NCBI RefSeq assembly: GCF_014201335.1
Contig: NZ_JACHEB010000007.1
Span: 115,263-179,262 of the forward strand
Length of the DNA stretch: 64,000 nucleotides
Source: Tunturiibacter gelidiferens
Lineage (GTDB): Bacteria > Acidobacteriota > Terriglobia > Terriglobales > Acidobacteriaceae
Direction: 5' to 3'
A program made the position numbers and the translations under genes. The notes under the pieces were generated by a model. That model made no database searches. It saw nothing but the letters and a program-made list of their open reading frames with translations, and was not told where the DNA came from. Numbering within the stretch: the first letter of the stretch is position 1; each line of letters begins with the position of its first letter. This document shows positions 50,246 to 59,558 of the stretch, in pieces.

Positions 50246-51034
50246 GTGACCCAGCCGCCAAACAGACTCTACCTCCTCTATCACGAACTACGGCCCAGTC
50301 GAAGCGACTACTCCTACGTCGTCGAGACAAGCCAGTTCGAAAAACACGTCGATCTGTTTCTCAAATTACGAAACGAAAAGACCTCCGCTTTCTATCCCGA
50401 GATCACATTCGACGACGGGCACATCTCAAACTTCGAGTTCGCACTACCGATACTGCAATCGCACGCGATCAAGGCGTGGTTCTTCATCACAGTGGGCTGG
50501 ACTGGCCAAAAATCGGGTTACATGGGCTGGCCGGAGCTGCGCGCATTGCAGGAAGCCGGCCAACTGATCGGAGCCCATGGATGGTCACACACACTTCTTA
50601 CCCATTGCGATCAGCCTCAGTTACAAAAAGAACTGCTCGAAGCACGACTCATCCTCGAAGACAAATTGGGAACCTCCATCACGGCGATGTCGTTACCCGG
50701 AGGCAGGTCCAATCAACGCATCCTCACTGCCTGCCGAGAAGCAGGCTACACTCAGATCTTCACATCGGTAGCGAAAGCAGAACCACAACCCGCAGGACCC
50801 ACCGTAGGCCGACTCAACATTCGGGGAGACATGACGTTGGAGTGGCTCACAAAACTCCTTGAACCTGAGAGCGGTGTTTTATCCGGCCTTCAGCGGCAAC
50901 ATCAGATCAAAGCCGCGGCGAAGACCCTGCTGGGCGACCGGCTCTACGAAAAACTCTGGGCTCTTCTCAATCGACACGAGCCCGCCACTGACGCGAGAGA
51001 AGCTGCAGCTTATGAAGATCCTGCACATCATTAG
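50246..51034 (+). CDS. NodB-type polysaccharide deacetylase
   Basis: The 262-residue protein (GTG start) has the carbohydrate esterase 4 motifs: EITFDDGH (Asp56 and Asp57), GAHGWSHTLLTHC (metal His111 and His115), and MSLPGGRSNQRIL (equivalent to the RPPxG motif). No signal peptide is obvious, so it may act in the cytoplasm on a lipid-linked sugar or on an acylated intermediate. It removes N- or O-acetyl groups. It is co-transcribed with the downstream GT4 gene, which it overlaps by 23 bp. Confidence 0.9.
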   Translation: MTQPPNRLYLLYHELRPSRSDYSYVVETSQFEKHVDLFLKLRNEKTSAFYPEITFDDGHISNFEFALPILQSHAIKAWFFITVGWTGQKSGYMGWPELRALQEAGQLIGAHGWSHTLLTHCDQPQLQKELLEARLILEDKLGTSITAMSLPGGRSNQRILTACREAGYTQIFTSVAKAEPQPAGPTVGRLNIRGDMTLEWLTKLLEPESGVLSGLQRQHQIKAAAKTLLGDRLYEKLWALLNRHEPATDAREAAAYEDPAHH

Positions 51035-52175
51035 TAGCGGCGGAATGTACGGCGCAGAAGCCGTAATCCTGAACATGTCGCGCACCCTGAATGAGAGCTC
51101 CCACTCGAGCGTCCTCGGCGTTTTTTCCAACTCCGCAAATCCGAATTTGCAGCTTCACGGGACTGCGACCGCCCAGGGCATCGAGTCCCATTTGATCTCC
51201 TGCACCGGACAGATCGACCGCACCGTACCTTCGAGCATTCGAGAACTAGCTGATCGTACGAATGCTGACGTCGTCCACGCTCATGGCTACAAGGCAGATA
51301 TCTACTGCTACTTCGCCTTGCGCGGATCGAGGGTTCCGCTCGTCTCCACCTGCCACACCTGGTACGACAACGATCTGACGGTCTCCCTCTACGGAGCGGC
51401 GGATCGCTTCATCTTGCGAAACTACGCGGCTATAGTGGCGGTCTCGGAAGATGTAAAACAACGCCTCCTGAAAGCGGGAGTCCGCAAAGAAAAGATCCAC
51501 ATCGTTCGGAATGGCATTGACCTGCGCCCCTTCGACAACGCCGCTCCTTCGCTGCGCAACCTCTCCTCGCAAGATGCTCCTATCGTCGGACTCATCGGCA
51601 GATTAGCCACGGAGAAAGGCGTCGACATCTTTCTTCGAGCTGCTGCACGCGTCCTGGCAGAACTCCCAGCCACGAAGTTTGTAGTAATCGGCGAAGGGCC
51701 GGACCGCGAACAACTTGAGATACTCATCGACGAGTTGCAAGTTCGAAATAACGTCTTCATGCTGGGACGCCGAGACGACATGCCCGGCGTCTATGCCTCG
51801 CTCGACATCATGGTTTCGGCCTCTCGCCACGAGGGACTGCCTATGGCTATCCTCGAGGGCATGGCAAGTAGCCGTCCCGTCGTCGCAACAGCGGTAGGCG
51901 CAGTCCCAGAAGCGGTATTGGATGGACGCACCGGAGTGCTCGTTCCCTCTGAAAATGTCGAGGCTCTGGCCGCGAAGATCGTGGCCCTTCTGAACAACCG
52001 AACGCAGCGAGAAAATCTGGGAGCTGCTGCAAAGAGACTAATCGAAGAAGAGTTTTCTGCCGAGCGGATGACAACGGACTATCTTCACATCTACGAACAA
52101 GCAATCGCGACCAAAAAGCAACGGGTGTCCACTCACTCAGTCTCTTCCGCAATCTCACAAGGAAAGACAAAGTGA
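51012..52175 (+). CDS. Glycosyltransferase family 4
   Basis: The protein has 387 residues from MKILHIISSGGMYGAEAVIL (ATG 51012); the frame is open further upstream but that part is only a shadow of the deacetylase gene. GT-B features: DVVHAHGYKADIYCYFALRG, IHIVRNGIDLRPF, VGLIGRLATEKGVDIFLRAA, and MVSASRHEGLPMAILEGMAS with the donor-site E-x7-E, followed by PVVATAVGAVPEAVLDGRTG. It adds one sugar to the growing repeat. It ends with a 4-bp GTGA overlap with the next GT gene. Confidence 0.92.
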   Translation: MKILHIISSGGMYGAEAVILNMSRTLNESSHSSVLGVFSNSANPNLQLHGTATAQGIESHLISCTGQIDRTVPSSIRELADRTNADVVHAHGYKADIYCYFALRGSRVPLVSTCHTWYDNDLTVSLYGAADRFILRNYAAIVAVSEDVKQRLLKAGVRKEKIHIVRNGIDLRPFDNAAPSLRNLSSQDAPIVGLIGRLATEKGVDIFLRAAARVLAELPATKFVVIGEGPDREQLEILIDELQVRNNVFMLGRRDDMPGVYASLDIMVSASRHEGLPMAILEGMASSRPVVATAVGAVPEAVLDGRTGVLVPSENVEALAAKIVALLNNRTQRENLGAAAKRLIEEEFSAERMTTDYLHIYEQAIATKKQRVSTHSVSSAISQGKTK

Positions 52176-53365
52176 ACGAAGACACACGACAGCCAACAGT
52201 CTTCATGATGGATCTCTGGGCCACCGTCCCTTACTACACGGCGTATCTCTCGAAGGCACTCCTCACCAAAAGCGTCAACGTGACCGTCGGGTCCATCTCC
52301 TACTATCTTGATCCCAAATGTTTCTCGAGCCGAGGCATCAAGCTTGACCCCGGACTCATGGATGCAGTCGGCAGGTTTCGGTTGCCCCGCTTGCCACGGC
52401 GAGTTTTGAAGCTCCTCGAGTCATTGCTCAATCTAGCCGCACTGTCGGTACGTTTCGTCATCTCCCCGCCCGACATCGTTCACGTACAGTTCCTCTCCAT
52501 GTTGACCCAGCGTATGCCGTTCGATCTCTGGTTCGTCCTGCTTTGCCAACGACGCGGCTCGAAGATCGTGCTGACTGTTCACGATCTTTTGCCACACAAC
52601 ACAGGCCAAAGCCACAAGCGGATCTTCCACCATCTGTATCAAATGGTCGATCGCATCATCTGCCACTCCGACACGGTCAGAGAGAGGCTCACTGAGGAGT
52701 TTGCCGTGCCGGTAGAGAAGGTCTCTGTGATTGCTCACGGTCCCTTCTTCTACGATCTTCCAGTAACCCCCGAGCAAATTCTGCAAAGTTTCGCGCTCGA
52801 CCCGCGAAAGCTGCTCGTACTGTGGCAGGGCATCATCTCTCCCTACAAAGGAATAGATCTTCTGCTCGAGGCCTGGCAACACGTTGAAGCAACCACTGAG
52901 CAGCCGCACCTCTTGATTGCAGGCACAGGCTCACCTCAGTTGCTCGAACAGATTCGTGAACAAATTCGACGCCTGAACTTGCAACGCGTCGAGCTTCATC
53001 CTCGCTTTATCTCCGCAGAAGAACTCGTCGCCCTCTACCGCGCAGCGGACATCGTGGTTTATCCCTATCGTGCGATCACGACGAGCGGAGCTCTAGCAAC
53101 TGGTCTGGCTCTATGCAAAACCATCGTCGCAAGCGACCTCCCAGTCTTTCGTGAACTGCTCACCGACAAAGAAAATGCATTGCTGGTCGACCCGCAAGAC
53201 TCGCTCGCACTCGCCAACGCACTCACCGACTTGTCGAAGGACGCTCCTCTAAGGGCCCAGCTTGCAGAGAATGTGCGCAGCATGAACTTTGGAGAGGAAT
53301 CATGGCTGTCAATTGCGACGAAAACAATTGAGTGTTACACATTCGTTCAGCGTCCCCAGCTATGA
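52172..53365 (+). CDS. Glycosyltransferase family 4
   Basis: The 397-residue protein uses a GTG start within the GTGA overlap and has AAGGAAAG upstream. GT-B features: DIVHVQFLSMLTQRMPFDLW, KIVLTVHDLLPHNTGQ, VSVIAHGPFF, LVLWQGIISPYKGIDLLLEA and a C-terminal donor site (ALYRAADIVVYPYRAITTSG, then VASDLPVFRELL). The last motif is shorter than usual: the S-R-x-E-G part of many GT4 enzymes is replaced by PYRAITTSG, seen in some GT4 subfamilies. It closes the plus-strand operon that begins with the acetyltransferase. Confidence 0.92.
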   Translation: MNEDTRQPTVFMMDLWATVPYYTAYLSKALLTKSVNVTVGSISYYLDPKCFSSRGIKLDPGLMDAVGRFRLPRLPRRVLKLLESLLNLAALSVRFVISPPDIVHVQFLSMLTQRMPFDLWFVLLCQRRGSKIVLTVHDLLPHNTGQSHKRIFHHLYQMVDRIICHSDTVRERLTEEFAVPVEKVSVIAHGPFFYDLPVTPEQILQSFALDPRKLLVLWQGIISPYKGIDLLLEAWQHVEATTEQPHLLIAGTGSPQLLEQIREQIRRLNLQRVELHPRFISAEELVALYRAADIVVYPYRAITTSGALATGLALCKTIVASDLPVFRELLTDKENALLVDPQDSLALANALTDLSKDAPLRAQLAENVRSMNFGEESWLSIATKTIECYTFVQRPQL

Positions 53366-53932
53366 TATAAGAATTAAGTACCTCTTCTAAAGCGTTCGTT
53401 CTTAAGTCGTCGCTCTTTCTATCTGCCGGTTCTGATGTGTTAGGTGATTCGCTCTTTCAAGAGCAATCTTTCTCAGGCGGGCAAGATAATTCGATATAGA
53501 GCTTTCAAATCCTCATCCTCTGTGTTCCCAAACTCCATGCATCGCGCTGGACCTGATCCGTTGTCCCGAATACCTTCGCGGACGTCGCTACGATTGTCTT
53601 GTCAACTTCACACTGTGTGTGCCCCAAATGTGGGATAGCTCTATCGGCCTAAGTAGCTTGTACTTCAGGTGTGAGTTACTTTAGTAATTAAATCCGCGGC
53701 TTCCTAGATTTGGGTTTTGTTCCATTTGCGAATTTACTGCGTGTAAACCTTGATGGACATGCAGATATAACTTTTGCCGCGCGATACGTGAAGTGGGTCC
53801 GGTTTCCATTACAGGGTAACTGTTGTAACCATTTCCAAACAAAATATTCGTCCGGATGTCTGGTTCCCGAGTTAGTTTCGGCTCAGGCAGCGCGATTTGA
53901 CTAACCAATTTCTCTTTTGTACGGAGCATATT
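53366..53932. other. Intergenic region upstream of the first surface-protein gene
   Basis: The 567 bp contain no convincing gene. The downstream half is AT-rich and holds the conserved upstream module described separately (53772-53830). No terminator for the preceding operon was fixed. Confidence 0.6.
53772..53830 (+). promoter_or_regulatory. Conserved upstream module, copy 1
   Basis: Elements in order: TTTTGCC (53772-53778), 11 nt, GAAGTGG, about 17 nt, then GGGTAACTGTTGTAACC (53814-53830), a near-palindromic GGTAAC...GTAACC element. The same order recurs at 61000-61060. In both places the last element ends 102 bp before a TTG start codon. Likely a transcription-factor or sigma-factor site; the factor is unknown, with the locus activators as candidates. 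Confidence 0.55.
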
Positions 53933-56596
53933 TTGCGAAAAATATTCAGTACCCTCGTAGCGAGCATCACCCTTGCGCTTATTTTCTCTTGTCTGGATTC
54001 GGCCTCGCCGTCGCAGACAGCAAATGCCGCCACGGCACTTACCGTCAGCACCACCTCACTGCCACAAGCGACCATCGCGAAGGCTTACACCGCCACGCTC
54101 AAGGCAGCCGGTGGCACATCGCCTTACAACTGGAAGGTTGTCTCGGGCACGCATCCGCCGGGGTTTGTTCTCAACGCTGGCACTGGTGCAATTTACGGCA
54201 CACCGACCAAGGGCGGATCATATCCGCTGACCTTCTCTGTTACAGATTCGTCAAAGCCGGCGCAGACCAAGAACGTCAGCCTCACCGTTGTCATTGCGGC
54301 TCCGGCGCTTTCGATCTCCTCCACCTCACTTCCCGCTGCAACCGCGAGCGCGACCTATTCGAGCAAGCTTCAGGCAAGCGGAGGCACTCCCTCCTACATG
54401 TGGTCCATCACCTCCGGCAAGCTCCCCGCTGGCCTGGCTCTCGCCGCAGCCACCGGTACCATCTCCGGCAAACCCACGGTAACCGGAACGTTCCCCATCA
54501 CCGTCGCGGTTAAGGACTCTTCAGACCCCGATCTGACCGACTCCGCTTCGCTTTCGATTGCCGTTGCAAAAGCAGCAGCAGACCCGGCGCTCACCATCAC
54601 TTCCTCGACACTCGCTAGTGGTACCGACGGCACAGCCTATTCGTCGCAGTTGCAGGCGAGCGGAGGCACCCCAGCGTACAGCTGGTCAATTACCTCCGGC
54701 AAACTGCCTGCAGGCCTCACTTTGGCCGCAACCACCGGCGTCATTTCCGGTACGCCCTCGGTCACTGGCACTTCAAGCTTCACCGCAACCGTTACCGACA
54801 ACAGCAACCCGGACCAGACCAAGTCCGCCACGACTTCAATTGCCGTTACGGCGAAGACCGCACAGCAGACCGGCCCTGGCACGACGTGGTACATCCGTGC
54901 CGATGGTGGCACCAACACCCAGTGCACGGGCAAGACGAATGCTGCTTATCCGGGTTCGGGGTCAGGTCAAGCCTGCGCTTTCAATCATCCCTACCAGATG
55001 CTGGACTCCTCGGGCAATTGGACCAGCTTCGCGGGCGGCGACACGATTCAGTTTGCCGACCCTTCCACCGCGTCCTATACCTATTTCATGGGTGAGAAGA
55101 ACAGTGGTGTAGGTACAGACTGGAGCGCACAGATCTCACTCTGCGCTACGGGTGCGAATAACGCGACTGGCTGCATTCTCCCAGCCCCTCCCTCTGGCAC
55201 TGCCAGCCAGCACACCCGGATTCTCGGGCAGAATGCGGGCAACTGCCACGACTCAGCTCACACCCATCTGGTCAATCCCACCGTGCTTAGCGGAATCGAT
55301 AATGCCTTCGCGGTTCTCGATACCCGCGGAACCAACTACGTGGATATCTCCTGCATCGAGGTAACCCAGCCCGACACCTGCACCGTCATCCAGGGCTCAG
55401 GCCAGTGCTCCAGCGCCTCAAACTACGTGCACTATGGCGGAATTATTCTTAACTACCTGACCGAGCAGGGCCCCTCCAATCTGACCCTGCAGGATGTCGC
55501 CGTCGTCGGTGTGGCAGGAAGCGGCATTCTGGGAAGCCATCTCAACAAAGCAAGCAGCGATGTCTTTAGCGCAACCGATGTCTATGTGATCGGCAACGGA
55601 CAAGCGGGCTGGAATGGAGACGGCGGGGGCTGCGACACCTCCTGCGAGACCGTGGGAACCATGAATCTCTCCCACGTAATGATTGACTGGAATGGCTGTA
55701 TTGCAGTCAAGCCCTACGACATGACCAAGTCCGATACGCAGAACAAGTTCAACTACTGCTACGGACAGGAGTCTGGAGGCTACGGCGACGGATTCGTCCA
55801 GGTCGCCGCCGGCAACATGACCCTGAATGTGGATCACAGCTTCTTCCGCTGGAATACACAGGACGGATTCGACTCGCTCCATCTCAGTGACGACATCAAG
55901 ACTTCCCCGGCGATCCATATCTCCACCTCCTGGTCAGAGGGCAACGCCGGTCAAACCTTCAAACTCGGAGCAGGATCCGCCTCGTCTGCAATCAATAACG
56001 TCTCCATCAGCAACTGCCGCGTGCTGGCCACTGCGTCGAACTTCCCTAATAACCCCTCGGGCTGGGCTCTGGACAACGGCGACACCTGCCGCGCCGCCGG
56101 CAATCACTGGGCCTTCCAGCTGAACAACAACACCGTCATCACGCTCGAGAACAACACCTCGGTCGGATACGGCACCACCATGTACGACGTTGAATGTGCT
56201 GCGCTGGCTCCCAACTGCGCCGCCAATGGAGCGAAGTTCATCTTCAGGAACAACATCAGCAAAGGCTATCCCGATCCAGGGGATAGCAACAGGCTCGCAT
56301 CCGGCATCTACCTTGGCGCCGGAAACGTCTTGGCCAACTCTGGATCGGAGATCGATCACAACCTGTGGAGCACGATGAATACAGGATGCCCGGACAGTTC
56401 CGTTCCTGGGACTGAAAAGATCTACACCTGCGGCGATCCCGATCTGGTGGGAGAGTCCAACATTAACGCGATCAACCCCAACATCACCTCCTCCAGCGCG
56501 GCGATCAACTCCGGTATCGCGATCTCCGGCATCACCACCGATTACAACGGAAAGACCAGAGCCAACCCACCAGCCATCGGCGCTATGGAACCATAA
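53933..56596 (+). CDS. Secreted Ig-like (He_PIG) and beta-helix surface protein
   Basis: The protein has about 887 residues. A TTG start at 53933 is chosen because GGAG lies 6 nt upstream and a signal peptide follows (IFSTLVASITLALIFSCLDS); a TTG at 53897 lacks a good site. Three putative-Ig repeats occupy about residues 35-310 (recurring GGTPAYSWSITSGKLPAGL and GVISGTPSVTG). The rest is a beta-helix-like region with TTWYIRADGGTNTQC, SGTASQHTRILGQNAGNC, GGYGDGF and FRWNTQDGFDSLHLS. It is exported and may bind or cut glycans; no catalytic residues could be assigned. It has no PEP-CTERM tail. Confidence 0.8.
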   Translation: MRKIFSTLVASITLALIFSCLDSASPSQTANAATALTVSTTSLPQATIAKAYTATLKAAGGTSPYNWKVVSGTHPPGFVLNAGTGAIYGTPTKGGSYPLTFSVTDSSKPAQTKNVSLTVVIAAPALSISSTSLPAATASATYSSKLQASGGTPSYMWSITSGKLPAGLALAAATGTISGKPTVTGTFPITVAVKDSSDPDLTDSASLSIAVAKAAADPALTITSSTLASGTDGTAYSSQLQASGGTPAYSWSITSGKLPAGLTLAATTGVISGTPSVTGTSSFTATVTDNSNPDQTKSATTSIAVTAKTAQQTGPGTTWYIRADGGTNTQCTGKTNAAYPGSGSGQACAFNHPYQMLDSSGNWTSFAGGDTIQFADPSTASYTYFMGEKNSGVGTDWSAQISLCATGANNATGCILPAPPSGTASQHTRILGQNAGNCHDSAHTHLVNPTVLSGIDNAFAVLDTRGTNYVDISCIEVTQPDTCTVIQGSGQCSSASNYVHYGGIILNYLTEQGPSNLTLQDVAVVGVAGSGILGSHLNKASSDVFSATDVYVIGNGQAGWNGDGGGCDTSCETVGTMNLSHVMIDWNGCIAVKPYDMTKSDTQNKFNYCYGQESGGYGDGFVQVAAGNMTLNVDHSFFRWNTQDGFDSLHLSDDIKTSPAIHISTSWSEGNAGQTFKLGAGSASSAINNVSISNCRVLATASNFPNNPSGWALDNGDTCRAAGNHWAFQLNNNTVITLENNTSVGYGTTMYDVECAALAPNCAANGAKFIFRNNISKGYPDPGDSNRLASGIYLGAGNVLANSGSEIDHNLWSTMNTGCPDSSVPGTEKIYTCGDPDLVGESNINAINPNITSSSAAINSGIAISGITTDYNGKTRANPPAIGAMEP

Positions 56597-56608
56597 CCAA
56601 CCAAGAAA

Positions 56609-56644
56609 GGCCGGTCGCGTAATCTCACGCGGCCGGCCTGTTTT
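56609..56644 (+). terminator. Rho-independent terminator after the Ig/beta-helix gene
   Basis: Stem GGCCGGTCGCG with CGCGGCCGGCC (one G-T pair), 8-nt loop, then TGTTTTA. It separates the two beta-helix genes transcriptionally, at least in part. Confidence 0.75.
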
Positions 56645-56740
56645 ACGCTCTCTAAAACCCTGGTCCTCTCCAGCAACAATCTCCAATCACTGCCGTCTAT
56701 ACTGGGCTGACTCATGGAGTCCAACGGAGACCGGGCACTA

Positions 56741-58522
56741 ATGAACGTTCGCATTTGTCTCAAGATGCTTTGCGTACTGATTATCGGATTTGCATGCCGG
56801 CCGCTTTATGGCACAACTTGGTACGTGCGACCTGATGGAGGGACTCGATACTCCTCCAACGTCTCGAACGGTCAATGCGACGGTAAAGCCGACGCCGCAC
56901 CATCGGGTGGAAAAGCGAATCAGCACTGCGCGTTCAAGGACGTTCGTATGCTGTGGCAGGATGGCGCCTACGCTGCAGGTGCGAAACTTCCCAACTGGGG
57001 CTGGGTTATCGCCGGAGGCGACACAGTCATCATCCGCGGTTCGATCGGAACGGGTGTTTCCTACAGGGTCGGCTGGGAGCACCCCACATATTCTTGCGAC
57101 AAAAACCAATGCTGGGGCCAGGCGGGAGATCCCTACGGCTCCGGCGCCCCTCCGCCACCCTCAGGCACCGCCACGCAGCACACGCGCATCCTCGGTGAGA
57201 ACTACGCTTCGTGCCGAGACGCTTCGGCTAAGACACAGCTTCACGGCGGATACGCAACATATAACGTGCTCGATCTCTCCGGCACATCATATGTTGATGT
57301 GGCCTGTCTGGACATTACAGACTTCTCCGCTTGCGGCAAAGCCTCGCAGAAGGTCGGATGCGATTCCAAGCAGGACTTCGCCCAGGTTGGAGTCCGACTC
57401 AGCAACAAGACGACAAACCTCACGCTTACCGATCTTCATATTCACGGGCTGGCTATTTCAGGAATCGCTGGCCCGACCGGAGATGGTGTGGTCATGGATC
57501 ACATCGATATCTTAGGCAATGCCAGTTCTGGCTGGAACGCCGACGACGGAACCACCGGCAAAGGCAGTCTCCTCGTACAACACTACGACATCAGTTGGAA
57601 CGGTTGCGCCGAGGAGTACCCGATCGCGCATCCTTTGCCCTATGGAGACTGCACCGATCAAGACAGTGGCGGATATGGTGATGGCTTCGGAACAACCACA
57701 AAAGATAGTGACCCTCCCGGCTGGCAAGTCCACTTCGATAAGGGAACTGCCAGCTACAACACCCAGGACGGATTGGACGCGCTTCATATCGGTGGAGCAG
57801 GATCCAGCATGACCGTTACCGACAGCCTCGCTTTCAGCAACATGGGACAGCAGCTTAAAGTAGGCGGCGCAACAGCAACCTTAATCGGCAATTACGTCGT
57901 CGGGAACTGCCGCGCTATGTCGAATGCAATCCCGGGCACACCGCCAGGGTACAACGCCCGATTGGGTCTGTTCTGCCGCGCGGGCGATACTGCAATCTTT
58001 ATTGACATGCCGACAGATCGGTCTGCGATCTTCCAACACAACATTGTCTTCTCAAACAACCACGTTGCGTTGGAACTCGAGTATGTGGGAGATCCATCGC
58101 CAAAAGCCTCTATCAAATATGACGACAACATCTTTGTCGGTTTCCCTAATTCGGAAGGACACTACCCGTCGCCGATCTACAGCACTACAGACCTGAAGAT
58201 GTTGACCAATCCGGGAGCGAGTTTCACGAACAATGTCACTTACCATCCCAAGAGCGACTGGCAGTGCCCCGCCACCTCGCTGCGCGAGACAGGTGGTAGT
58301 TGCAAGGCACCTCACTTGAAGGATGTGACCTGGCACCCATACGGCTATGGAGACGTGACGCTACTAAAATCGCCCGATACAAGCTCACTGAATGCTGAAC
58401 CGAGCCCTGCTCGTGGCGTTTCCTACAAGTCAGTCATCATCGACTCGGTCGGTGTTGCGATTCTGGTAACCGGAACCTACCGAGGATTCCTGCTTCTACG
58501 CGATCGCACAAAGAAGGGCTGA
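56741..58522 (+). CDS. Secreted beta-helix protein, paralogue of the preceding one
   Basis: The protein has 593 residues from MNVRICLKMLCVLIIGFACR (signal peptide); an ATG 27 bp upstream lacks a ribosome-binding site. It aligns with the beta-helix half of the previous protein: GTTWYVRPDGG, SGTATQHTRILGENYASC, DSGGYGDGF and YNTQDGLDALHIGG, but without Ig repeats. Many Cys residues are in matching positions, suggesting disulphides. The C-terminus ends with a hydrophobic stretch and basic residues (VAILVTGTYRGFLLLRDRTK), which could be a membrane or sorting signal. Function is unknown; a polysaccharide-binding or lyase role is only a guess. Confidence 0.78.
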   Translation: MNVRICLKMLCVLIIGFACRPLYGTTWYVRPDGGTRYSSNVSNGQCDGKADAAPSGGKANQHCAFKDVRMLWQDGAYAAGAKLPNWGWVIAGGDTVIIRGSIGTGVSYRVGWEHPTYSCDKNQCWGQAGDPYGSGAPPPPSGTATQHTRILGENYASCRDASAKTQLHGGYATYNVLDLSGTSYVDVACLDITDFSACGKASQKVGCDSKQDFAQVGVRLSNKTTNLTLTDLHIHGLAISGIAGPTGDGVVMDHIDILGNASSGWNADDGTTGKGSLLVQHYDISWNGCAEEYPIAHPLPYGDCTDQDSGGYGDGFGTTTKDSDPPGWQVHFDKGTASYNTQDGLDALHIGGAGSSMTVTDSLAFSNMGQQLKVGGATATLIGNYVVGNCRAMSNAIPGTPPGYNARLGLFCRAGDTAIFIDMPTDRSAIFQHNIVFSNNHVALELEYVGDPSPKASIKYDDNIFVGFPNSEGHYPSPIYSTTDLKMLTNPGASFTNNVTYHPKSDWQCPATSLRETGGSCKAPHLKDVTWHPYGYGDVTLLKSPDTSSLNAEPSPARGVSYKSVIIDSVGVAILVTGTYRGFLLLRDRTKKG

Positions 58523-58529
58523 CCGACTT

Positions 58530-59450
58530 TTACGGCTCGCGGACTGGGAGCGCCTGACGGCCGCCCCGAAAAAAATTTAACAGCAGCGAAGCAGCCGTTC
58601 GCACATTGCCCACATCCCATGGCGACAGTTTCAACGACCGCGCCGAACTCCTCAAAGCCGCTGCCATCCGTCCACGGCTTTGCAACGATTCCGCATAATG
58701 CCTGTAACATCGGCTCTGCGCAACTCGCCGTTCTTCAACCCCGCAACCCGGAGCACCGAAGTGTTTTTCAATGAACTGCAACTGGGCGTTCAACATCCGT
58801 TCGGAGTCCGTTGACATCGAACCCGCCGTCACTCTGTACTGCGCAAGAACTTTGGGAGCCAGTGCGACCTCATATCGCAGCGCAATCCGCAATGCGAGAT
58901 CACGGTCCTCAGCGGCTCGCAGCGTCTCGTCGAACATCCCCACCTCATCGATGCATTTCCTTCGATACGTGACGGTAGGACAAGGCAAATGTACCCTGCG
59001 CATGTAGATATATGGTGCGATCCAACCCTCCCCATTCTTCTGAGGTTCGTCGCATATCTTCAACGTCTCTCCGTTTTCGTCGATTAGAGTTACATAGCTG
59101 TAACTCAATCCCACCTGCGGCCGATCTTCGAAACACTTTAGAGATTCGGCCAAACGCGACGGAAACCAAACGTCATCGGCGTCGAGTAATGCCAGGAATT
59201 CCGACGAGGAGTTGCGAATTGCAGTATTGCGTGCTGCCGGCAGCCCGCCATTCTCTTTCCGAATATACTTCAGCTTCGAACCAAGCTGATCGATGAAGGG
59301 CGCCACCACCTCTGGGGTGTTATCCGTGCTTCCATCGTCTATAAGCAGGATTGTCCAGTCAACAAATGTCTGCCCAATAACGCTTGAAATCGCTATCGGC
59401 AAGTATTTCGCTGCGTTGTAGGCAGGTATGATGACATCAACTTTCGACAT
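58530..59450 (-). CDS. Glycosyltransferase family 2
   Basis: The 306-residue enzyme has the GT-A pattern: VDVIIPAYNAAKYLPIAISS, TILLIDDGSTDNTPEVV, GGLPAARNTAIRNSSSEF, and the metal-binding ALLDADDVWFPSRL. RAAEDRDLALRIALRYE supplies the ED motif of the acceptor site. No membrane helices. It is convergent with the beta-helix gene, 7 bp away, and lies downstream of the methyltransferase gene on the same strand with a gap of about 108 bp. Likely adds a sugar in the EPS repeat or a protein glycan. Confidence 0.92.
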   Translation of the reverse strand: MSKVDVIIPAYNAAKYLPIAISSVIGQTFVDWTILLIDDGSTDNTPEVVAPFIDQLGSKLKYIRKENGGLPAARNTAIRNSSSEFLALLDADDVWFPSRLAESLKCFEDRPQVGLSYSYVTLIDENGETLKICDEPQKNGEGWIAPYIYMRRVHLPCPTVTYRRKCIDEVGMFDETLRAAEDRDLALRIALRYEVALAPKVLAQYRVTAGSMSTDSERMLNAQLQFIEKHFGAPGCGVEERRVAQSRCYRHYAESLQSRGRMAAALRSSARSLKLSPWDVGNVRTAASLLLNFFRGGRQALPVREP

Positions 59451-59558
59451 TCCCGTTAGATCCCCTGTGAGGATTTCTCGCTCACCACTCCATGATACCG
59501 GAGAGCTAAGGGCTTCGAAGCTTCCGTGCCCTCACACCTTAGAGGGATTTCATGATGT

